This document shows positions 1 to 4,941 of a DNA stretch of 5,663 nucleotides, one piece after another. The position numbers and the translations under genes are program-made. The number at the start of each line of letters is the position of its first letter. Position 1 is the stretch's first letter. The notes beneath the pieces are model-generated. The model made no database searches. It saw only the letters and a list, made by a program, of their open reading frames with translations, and was not told the DNA's origin. This DNA is from Deltaproteobacteria bacterium (GTDB lineage: Bacteria > Desulfobacterota > JADFXK01): the NCBI GenBank assembly GCA_015233295.1, contig JADFYC010000250.1, positions 1 through 5,663 on the forward strand. Reading direction: 5' to 3'.

Positions 1-120
1 CCAATCTTCCACCCAGGGCAAGCCGGGATTCCTAAGGGCATTGGACCCAAAGGCCAGAATGATGGCAACCAGGCCCAGAGCGGTTGCCTGAGCGCAAGTC
101 CTTCGTACAGCCAGGGTCAT
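1..120 (-). CDS. N-terminal fragment of a membrane-anchored protein, possibly rhodanese-like (cut by window edge)
   Basis: An open frame of 40 codons starts with ATG at 120 and leaves the window still open. The start is supported by GGAG (plus-strand CTCC at 128-131) 7 nt upstream. The fragment begins MTLAVRRTCAQATALG, with basic residues followed by a hydrophobic stretch at about residues 13-25 (ATALGLVAIILAF). That is the shape of a signal anchor or first transmembrane helix with the N-terminus inside. After it comes SNALRNPGLPWVEDW. From memory, a NALR..GLP.V.DW segment just after a membrane helix occurs in membrane-anchored rhodanese-domain proteins, but no rhodanese domain is visible here, so that identity is tentative. 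The gene starts 23 bp after the HD-GYP stop codon, which suggests the same transcript. A different small membrane protein remains possible. Confidence 0.55.
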   Translation of the reverse strand, partial: MTLAVRRTCAQATALGLVAIILAFGSNALRNPGLPWVEDW

Positions 121-143
121 TGGTCAACTCCAGGTGTTATAGA

Positions 144-947
144 TTACTCTTTGGAGACGCCGTTCTGGGTAATTTCTTCGACAAAGGCCAGGACAACTTC
201 CGGATCCAATTGAGATCCGCTTATTTTTTTTAAGATTTCCAGCCCTTCTGCGTATGATGTACCCTTCTGATAGGGCCGGTCGGTGGTCATGGCGTCAAAG
301 CAGTCGGCCACGCTGATGATTCTGGCTCCTAGCGGGATTTCCTTTCCCGTCAGTCCCTTGGGGTAACCTTGACCATCAAATCGTTCGTGGTGATAGTGGA
401 CAAATTCAACTATCGGCCCCAGGAAATCCAGGTCGCGCAATATGGTTACGCCGTTTTCCGGATGCACCTTGATACTACTCAAAAGATCATCCGTCAGCGG
501 GATTCCACGCGCTTCAAACAAGGCGTCTGGGAAGCTAATCTTACCGATATCGTGAAGGATACCTCCCAACCTGATGTGATTGACTTCATTTTCGGGAAGA
601 CCTAACCGCCTGGCGATACGCTGGGCATAATCAGCCACCCGGACGGCATGCCCCTCAGTGTACTCGTCTCGGGCAGCTAAGGCATTGGCCATGGTCGTCA
701 CGGAGTTGATGATGTTTTTTTTCAGTCTCTCGTTTAATTCTCTTAATTCTTCAACCAGTTGTTCCAATCGATATTCCCTGGCTTCAATTTTGACCATCAT
801 CAAGCCCACCGCCTCGGCTATCCGGCAAATGGTCTCAGGCTGGCCGGGTTTAGTCAACTCAATGATATCCTGCAAGTAATTTCCTTTGGCGATGGCTTCA
901 ATGATTCCGACGAGCTGATCGGTCAGATCCCCAGGAAGCGAGTCCAT
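144..947 (-). CDS. HD-GYP domain protein (probable c-di-GMP phosphodiesterase)
   Basis: A 267-residue protein if started at ATG 947. An in-frame TTG at 974 would add 9 residues, but it has no ribosome site and overlaps the preceding gene. The C-terminal two thirds is a complete HD-GYP domain: EGH at about 98-100, HDIGK at 132-136, HP at 162-163, HHERFDGQGYP at 186-196 and ADCFDAMTTDRPY at 214-226. These include the metal-binding His/Asp set and the intact GYP signature, so hydrolysis of cyclic di-GMP is the family-based expectation. Residues 1-60 form a short N-terminal segment (GNYLQDIIELTKP, then AEAVGLMMVK). A charged helical linker with heptad-like leucines at about 58-85 (YRLEQLVEELRELNERL) probably forms a coiled coil that passes a signal to the catalytic part. 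There is no receiver, PAS or membrane segment, so the protein should be cytoplasmic. It lies 19 bp downstream of the ParB-like gene. Activity on c-di-GMP is inferred and not shown. Confidence 0.93.
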   Translation of the reverse strand: MDSLPGDLTDQLVGIIEAIAKGNYLQDIIELTKPGQPETICRIAEAVGLMMVKIEAREYRLEQLVEELRELNERLKKNIINSVTTMANALAARDEYTEGHAVRVADYAQRIARRLGLPENEVNHIRLGGILHDIGKISFPDALFEARGIPLTDDLLSSIKVHPENGVTILRDLDFLGPIVEFVHYHHERFDGQGYPKGLTGKEIPLGARIISVADCFDAMTTDRPYQKGTSYAEGLEILKKISGSQLDPEVVLAFVEEITQNGVSKE

Positions 948-955
948 GTGATTTG

Positions 956-962
956 TCCTTTT
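956..962 (-). promoter_or_regulatory. Ribosome binding site deciding the HD-GYP start
   Basis: On the minus strand the sequence AAAAGGA lies 8 nt before ATG 947. No comparable site precedes the alternative TTG at 974. This favours the shorter 267-residue product and leaves a 19-bp gap to the stop codon of the upstream gene. Confidence 0.7.
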
Positions 963-966
963 CGTT

Positions 967-2058
967 TTATTCAACCAAAGAATCTGAAGCGCCCTCCCCT
1001 TCCCTTATAGTTCCCGGCGTCATACTTTCTGAATCATCAGATTCGGTTTGCCCGCTGAGTGATGACGATTCAAGAAATGATCCGGCCAAGAGTTTCCCGA
1101 ACAAACCAGTCTCATCGGCTTTGGTTAGAGCGGCTAAGGTTCCCGTGAGTCCTGGTTGATTCTCGAAAGAGAAAGAAATGGTCCATTTGTTTCCCTCAAA
1201 AAAAGGAGGAGGCTTTAAAATCACCTGGGATAGAGACCGGATGGGCGCGGTTAACCTGTGATAGGTTTCTTCCGCCAGGGTAAGCCGCGGAAAGAGCTTA
1301 TTTTTGATCCAGCGCCGCCACCGTTCCGCCTTTGTCGGCTGATCTATCCGGGAATCGTCGAGGATGGAAATGGAATCCGGGCTGGTGATCAGGTCATGGC
1401 CGGTTTGGGTTTCCCGCCGGGATAAGGTATTAATATTTTCGATTAGTTCTCTCTGGGTATTATGATTGTAGCCCAGCGCCGAAATAACATTGAATAGGGC
1501 CAATCTATCTGGTGGATTCAATTTGGCCAGAGACAGTGCGTTCTCCCGGTTGAGTTTGCCTTTGGCCAAGGCCAGGATAAAGATTTCTTCCAGATCCGCC
1601 AGCGTCAGATATCGTCTCAAGATTTCGGGATTGGGGTTCAGCCCCAGCATGGGGAGGACGTCGGCGATTAAGCGGGAAGGTTCAACATGGATCGACAACT
1701 TAGCCAGGAGCAGGGCGCGTTCGGCTTCGTTAAAGACTGATCCGAGGGCATGGTTGGCCGTGGCCATGACCAGGGCGTCACAATCGGGAAGAGCGGCCGG
1801 CCACAATAGCGCCGGAAAACTGTTCACTTCCAGTTGCCGGTAAGCCGCAATCCTTTCAAATCCGATGACGACTTGATGTGGTGCGTTCACTCTGGTTCTT
1901 AAATGAACCGGGGGCAGTGTCCCGGCGGCACGAACCACCGCCTGAGTCACCGGCGTCTCCCGACCGAAAGAAATGACAAATGTTCGATCAGTTTGATCTA
2001 CCTCGGTCAGGGATAAATTAACATACCTGGGTTCATGATCAAATGAAGAAGCGGGCAT
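967..2058 (-). CDS. ParB/Srx-fold DNA-binding-like protein (orphan ParB-like)
   Basis: A 363-residue protein that I recognise as ParB-like from its layout, not from strong identity. Residues 11-90 resemble a ParB N-terminal domain. VVIGFERIAAYRQL at 63-76 occupies the place of the classical GERRxRA nucleotide-binding box but keeps only the Gly and one Arg. Residues 108-192 resemble the ParB/KorB helical DNA-binding region: FNEAERALLLAKL, a helix-turn-helix-like stretch around LGLNPNPEILRRYLTL, then LAKGKLNRENALSLAKLNP. About 230-325 is a C-terminal region (KPPPFFEGNKWTISFSF) that is not the short leucine-zipper dimer domain of ordinary ParB. The end, about 331-363, is Ser/Asp/Glu-rich and probably disordered. 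ATG 2058 has only a poor ribosome site, yet a TGA three codons upstream rules out an earlier start. There is no parA and no obvious parS nearby. A role in partition is therefore doubtful; a transcriptional or other DNA-associated role, perhaps linked to the HD-GYP partner, is inference. Confidence 0.75.
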   Translation of the reverse strand: MPASSFDHEPRYVNLSLTEVDQTDRTFVISFGRETPVTQAVVRAAGTLPPVHLRTRVNAPHQVVIGFERIAAYRQLEVNSFPALLWPAALPDCDALVMATANHALGSVFNEAERALLLAKLSIHVEPSRLIADVLPMLGLNPNPEILRRYLTLADLEEIFILALAKGKLNRENALSLAKLNPPDRLALFNVISALGYNHNTQRELIENINTLSRRETQTGHDLITSPDSISILDDSRIDQPTKAERWRRWIKNKLFPRLTLAEETYHRLTAPIRSLSQVILKPPPFFEGNKWTISFSFENQPGLTGTLAALTKADETGLFGKLLAGSFLESSSLSGQTESDDSESMTPGTIREGEGASDSLVE

Positions 2059-2248
2059 CTGTCGTCACTGTGTTCTAACAAGTGAAAAAAAGAGGTGAAA
2101 AGACCACTTTTAAGACGTGATCTCAGACCGGGCGTCTCAAAAATATCTGGCCGACGAATAGCATCATCAGTCGATGGAGGAGGTACGCAACATTAAGCGT
2201 TACTTTAAGTTTTATAGAATAATTTATGTAAATTAAACAAATTAACCA
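2059..2248. other. AT-rich spacer between purC and the ParB-like gene
   Basis: This 190-bp gap separates two genes on the minus strand. It is visibly AT-rich toward the purC end. I find no strong intrinsic terminator after purC. A 5-bp inverted repeat (AGACG at 2113-2117, CGTCT at 2133-2137) has a 15-nt loop and no proper following T-run in the transcribed direction. An oligo-A run at 2085-2091 reads as T in the minus strand but has no good stem before it. A plus-strand 20-codon frame starting at ATG 2174 and ending at 2236 is too short to support as a gene. Confidence 0.5.
2211..2240 (-). promoter_or_regulatory. Weak candidate promoter for the ParB-like / HD-GYP operon
   Basis: Read on the minus strand, TTGTTT (plus-strand 2235-2240) is followed after 18 bp by TATAAA (plus-strand 2211-2216). 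The -10 box matches consensus at 5 of 6 positions and the -35 at only 3 of 6. The surrounding DNA is AT-rich, so chance matches are easy. If used, it would start transcription near 2204 and give a leader of about 145 nt. It would make the ParB-like operon independent of purC. Confidence 0.3.
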
Positions 2249-3133
2249 TCATATAGTTAATCGGCGAAGCGCTTCTTGATATTTCTCAGCCGTTTTTTCG
2301 ATGATCTCAAGTGGTAGCTCGGGCGCGGGCGGGGTCTTGCCCCAGTGCAGGGACTCCAGGTAGTCGCGCAAGAACTGCTTGTCGAAGCTCGGTTGGGGAC
2401 CACCTGGGCGGTATTGATCTTTAGGCCAGAACCTGGATGAGTCTGGAGTCAATACCTCGTCGATCAAGATCAATTCCCCATTCCGGAGGCCGAATTCAAA
2501 TTTAGTATCGGCAATGATTATGCCTTTTTGGAGGGCCAACTCGGCGGCTTTTCGATATAGAGTCAGGCTGACCCGAGACACCTGAGTGAACAGTTCGGTC
2601 CCAATCAGGTCTGCGGCTTGCCGAGAGGTGATATTTTCGTCGTGCTGCCCTTCTTGAGCCTTGGTTGACGGGGTAAAAATCGGTTCGGGTAATTGATCCG
2701 ACTCCAGTAATCCTACCGGCAACGGGATGCCGCAGACCTGGCCGTTTTTTTGATATTCCTTCCAACCAGAGCCGGAAAGATAGCCCCTGACGATGCACTC
2801 GATGGCCAGCGGCTCGGCCTTAATCACCAACATGCTCCGATCGGCCAGCACATCGGCATAGGGCTGACAGACTGCCGGGTAATCCCTGGGATTGGTAGAC
2901 ACGAGGTGGTTTTTTGTCAGCCCTGAGGTCAGATCGAACCAGAACTTAGAAATCTGGGTCAAAACCCTGCCCTTCCCGGGAATGGCTTGGGCCATAACCA
3001 CATCAAAGGCCGAGATGCGGTCGGAGGCGATGATCAGAAGATGGTCATCCAGGTCATAGATATCCCGGACTTTTCCTCGACAAACAAGCTTTAGTCCATC
3101 AAAGTTCGTGGTCACTACCGGTGTTTCTGGCAC
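2249..3133 (-). CDS. purC: Phosphoribosylaminoimidazole-succinocarboxamide synthase (SAICAR synthase)
   Basis: A 294-residue cytoplasmic enzyme of purine synthesis that joins CAIR and L-aspartate with ATP to give SAICAR. The family blocks are all present in order: RGKVRDIYDL at 19-28, SDRISAFDV at 37-45, VRGYLSGSGWKEY at 115-127, FTPSTKAQEGQHDENIT at 153-169, IADTKFEFG at 207-215 and IDEVLTPDSSRFW at 224-236. Length and C-terminal sequence fit the longer SAICAR synthase type of roughly 300 residues rather than the roughly 240-residue type of many bacteria. The start is GTG at 3133. GGAG (plus-strand CTCC at 3142-3145) lies 8 nt upstream, and the ATG codons just before it are out of frame. No other purine gene lies in the window. 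It is transcribed divergently from the carboxyltransferase operon. I could not identify a convincing promoter for it. Confidence 0.97.
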   Translation of the reverse strand: MPETPVVTTNFDGLKLVCRGKVRDIYDLDDHLLIIASDRISAFDVVMAQAIPGKGRVLTQISKFWFDLTSGLTKNHLVSTNPRDYPAVCQPYADVLADRSMLVIKAEPLAIECIVRGYLSGSGWKEYQKNGQVCGIPLPVGLLESDQLPEPIFTPSTKAQEGQHDENITSRQAADLIGTELFTQVSRVSLTLYRKAAELALQKGIIIADTKFEFGLRNGELILIDEVLTPDSSRFWPKDQYRPGGPQPSFDKQFLRDYLESLHWGKTPPAPELPLEIIEKTAEKYQEALRRLTI

Positions 3134-3329
3134 GGCTTCATCTCCATCAGGTTAAGAAAATAATTATCGTTATGGTAAGTTGAGACCGGATTCTAACGCA
3201 GTTGTGATTTGGTCTATCCGGCGAATGCGATAGTGGTGTTTGAATTGATTTGTTCGGTTGACGTTAACGGCGCGAAGATATCAATCTCAACCTTCAAAGT
3301 CAATCAAAGACTTATTTTTCAAGATATTG

Positions 3330-3358
3330 TTGACAGATGGATCAATAAATAGTACATT
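3330..3358 (+). promoter_or_regulatory. Sigma-70-type promoter for the carboxyltransferase-mdh operon
   Basis: A perfect -35 box TTGACA (3330-3335) is followed after exactly 17 bp by TACATT (3353-3358), a 4 of 6 match to TATAAT. Expected initiation is near 3365, giving a leader of about 68 nt to ATG 3433. Initiation there also argues against use of the GTG at 3367, which would then sit at the very 5' end of the message. Confidence 0.7.
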
Positions 3359-3419
3359 AAAAAGATGTGTTTGGATACTTGTTAGAAACGATTTACTCAA
3401 AGATTTTATTAGCTATTTC

Positions 3420-3425
3420 AGGAGG
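3420..3425 (+). promoter_or_regulatory. Consensus ribosome binding site deciding the carboxyltransferase start
   Basis: A perfect AGGAGG stands 7 nt before ATG 3433. The upstream in-frame GTG at 3367 has no such site. The homology to the family also begins only after the ATG, at the KIFDTTFRDAHQ block. Confidence 0.88.
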
Positions 3426-3432
3426 TAATCAA

Positions 3433-4941
3433 ATGTCACAGGATCTATCGGCGATGGCACCTAATCCAGTTAAAATCTTCGACACCACCTTCCGGGACGC
3501 CCATCAATCACTTTTTTCTACCCGGATGCTGACCGAAGATATGTTGCCCATTGCAGAAGAGATGGATAAGGTCGGATTTTGGGCGATGGAGGTATGGGGT
3601 GGAGCCACGTTTGACACCATGCACCGATTCTTAGGTGAGGATCCCTGGGAACGTCCCCGAACGCTCAAGAAGTATATCAAGAATACACCTTTTTCCATGC
3701 TTCTTAGAGGACAGAACCTGGTGGGATACCGAAACTATCCGGATGATGTGGCCGAGGCTTTCGTTGATCGCGCCGCGGAAAATGGGATCGATATCTTCCG
3801 GACATTTGATGCCCTGAACGATTTCCGAAATTTTGACACCGTAGTCAAGATGATCAAGAAAAAAAACAAGCATTTTCAGGGATGTATCTGTTATTCCTTG
3901 ACCGAACGGCGGCTTGGCGGCCCGGTCTTCAACCTGGAATACTTCATTAATAAGTCAAAGCAGATTCAGGACATGGGCGCGGACTCTCTGTGCATCAAGG
4001 ATATGGCCGGGTTGATGGCCCCTTATGACATCTATGATCTGATCACGGCTCTCAAAAAAGAAATTAATATCCCCATTCAACTTCACACTCACTACACCAG
4101 CGGCATGGCCTCCATGACCTACCTGAAAGCCGTTGAAGCCGGTATCGACATCCTCGACACGGCTCTGGCCCCATTTGCCATGCGGGCTTCCCAACCGGCT
4201 ATTGAACCGCTCGTGGTGACCCTGATGGGGACGCCTCGCGACACCGGATTGGACCTGGATCAACTACTCAAGCTAGATGACTATTTGGAAACGATCTTCC
4301 CTAAGTATAGGGATTTCTTAGGCTGGGCGAAGCACTCCGTAATCGACACGGCGGTTCTGGCTCACCAGATTCCGGGGGGCATGATCTCCAATTTGGTGAC
4401 CCAACTAAAACAATCCAACGCCCTGCACCGGATTGATGAAGTCTATCAGGAACTCCCGATTACCCGGCGAGAACTGGGTACCCCGCCCCTGGTCACCCCC
4501 ACCTCTCAGATCGTGGGTGTTCAGGCCGTGTTTAACGCCCTGTTCGGTAAGTATAAGTTCATTTCCAATGAAGTCAAGGACCTGGTTTACGGCCTGTATG
4601 GCGAAACCCCGACTCCGATTTCACCTGAAATTCAGGAAATCGTCTTAAAGAAGTACCCCCGCGGCGACAAACCCATCACCTGCCGGCCGGCCGATGTTCT
4701 CGAACCGGAATTAGACAAGGTGAAAGAAACCCTGGGCGACCTGGCCGATGACATTGACGACGTCTTGATCGGCGCGATTTATCCCCAAACGGGTACGGAG
4801 TTTCTCAAATTCCGAAAAGGCCGCGAAGCCAAAACGAACTTCAATAAATTCAAGACACTTGAAGAGATCAAAAAAGAAGACGAACTTTGTGAAAAAGCCT
4901 TGAAGGGTTTGTTGGTGGAAAAGGAGGAAAAAAATGGATAG
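3433..4941 (+). CDS. Biotin-dependent carboxyltransferase subunit (transcarboxylase 5S / pyruvate carboxylase subunit B / oxaloacetate decarboxylase alpha-like), no biotin domain
   Basis: A 502-residue protein that moves CO2 between carboxybiotin and pyruvate/oxaloacetate. Residues about 12-300 form the HMGL-like TIM barrel. The metal and active-site pattern is intact: DTTFRDAHQS at 17-26 with the metal Asp at 22, CIKDMAGL at 187-194 with the Lys (189) expected to be carbamylated, and HTH at 218-220. The later conserved carboxylase domain carries LGTPPLVTPTSQIVG at 348-362. The protein then ends in a charged tail without an AMKM-type biotinyl motif. Pyruvate carboxylase B and oxaloacetate decarboxylase alpha proteins of roughly 600 residues usually carry that domain, so length and ending match the 5S subunit of methylmalonyl-CoA:pyruvate transcarboxylase best. 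A separate biotin carrier protein is therefore required and is not in view. The gene is translationally coupled to mdh by an 8-bp overlap. Sequence alone does not settle whether it works as transcarboxylase, pyruvate carboxylase or decarboxylase. Confidence 0.93.
   Translation: MSQDLSAMAPNPVKIFDTTFRDAHQSLFSTRMLTEDMLPIAEEMDKVGFWAMEVWGGATFDTMHRFLGEDPWERPRTLKKYIKNTPFSMLLRGQNLVGYRNYPDDVAEAFVDRAAENGIDIFRTFDALNDFRNFDTVVKMIKKKNKHFQGCICYSLTERRLGGPVFNLEYFINKSKQIQDMGADSLCIKDMAGLMAPYDIYDLITALKKEINIPIQLHTHYTSGMASMTYLKAVEAGIDILDTALAPFAMRASQPAIEPLVVTLMGTPRDTGLDLDQLLKLDDYLETIFPKYRDFLGWAKHSVIDTAVLAHQIPGGMISNLVTQLKQSNALHRIDEVYQELPITRRELGTPPLVTPTSQIVGVQAVFNALFGKYKFISNEVKDLVYGLYGETPTPISPEIQEIVLKKYPRGDKPITCRPADVLEPELDKVKETLGDLADDIDDVLIGAIYPQTGTEFLKFRKGREAKTNFNKFKTLEEIKKEDELCEKALKGLLVEKEEKNG
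4921..4927 (+). promoter_or_regulatory. Ribosome binding site of mdh within the upstream gene
   Basis: AAGGAGG lies 6 nt before ATG 4934. It is embedded in the last codons of the carboxyltransferase gene, whose TAG stop is at 4939-4941. The arrangement is typical of translational coupling. Confidence 0.85.

Larger units (their letters stand above)
3134..3432. promoter_or_regulatory. Divergent intergenic control region between purC and the carboxyltransferase gene
   Basis: This 299-bp gene-free stretch must hold the promoters of both divergent transcripts. The rightward promoter at 3330-3358 is clear. For purC, minus-strand GATAAT in the region 3160-3166 lies shortly before the start codon but lacks a matching -35 box, so I do not call it. 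Other structure includes an inverted repeat CCGGAT / ATCCGG (3186-3191, 3216-3221) and an overlapping one AGACC / GGTCT (3183-3187, 3211-3215). There is also an 8-bp palindrome CGTTAACG (3262-3269), a direct repeat TCAAAG at 3294-3299 and 3304-3309, and AAGATAT at 3275-3281 and 3321-3327. Any of these could be regulator sites or chance. Confidence 0.6.

Noticed and set aside
369..605. Plus-strand open frame of 78 codons
   Set aside because: It lies opposite the conserved HD-GYP motifs and has no ribosome site or recognisable domain.
1490..1843. Plus-strand open frame of 117 codons
   Set aside because: It is antisense to the ParB-like gene, compositionally an Arg/Ser-rich shadow, with no family resemblance.
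967..2058. Chromosome partition parB
   Set aside because: No parA neighbour, degenerate nucleotide box, different C-terminus and no visible parS-like palindrome make partition unlikely.
2113..2137. AGACG/CGTCT inverted repeat as a purC terminator
   Set aside because: A 5-bp stem with a 15-nt loop and no directly following T-run in the transcribed direction is too weak, and it lies over 100 bp from the purC stop.
2174..2236. Plus-strand 20-codon frame starting ATGGAGGAGG
   Set aside because: It is very short, its GGAGG lies inside the frame and not before it, and an in-frame stop precedes it.
2502..2798. Second minus-strand frame inside purC
   Set aside because: It is a frame-shifted reading of purC, which is intact and full length in its own frame.
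3367..3432. N-terminal extension of the carboxyltransferase from GTG 3367
   Set aside because: It has no ribosome site, lies at the predicted transcription start, and the consensus AGGAGG belongs to ATG 3433.
3433..4941. Full oxaloacetate decarboxylase alpha or pyruvate carboxylase B with biotin domain
   Set aside because: The protein ends without a biotinyl-lysine motif; only the carboxyltransferase part is present.
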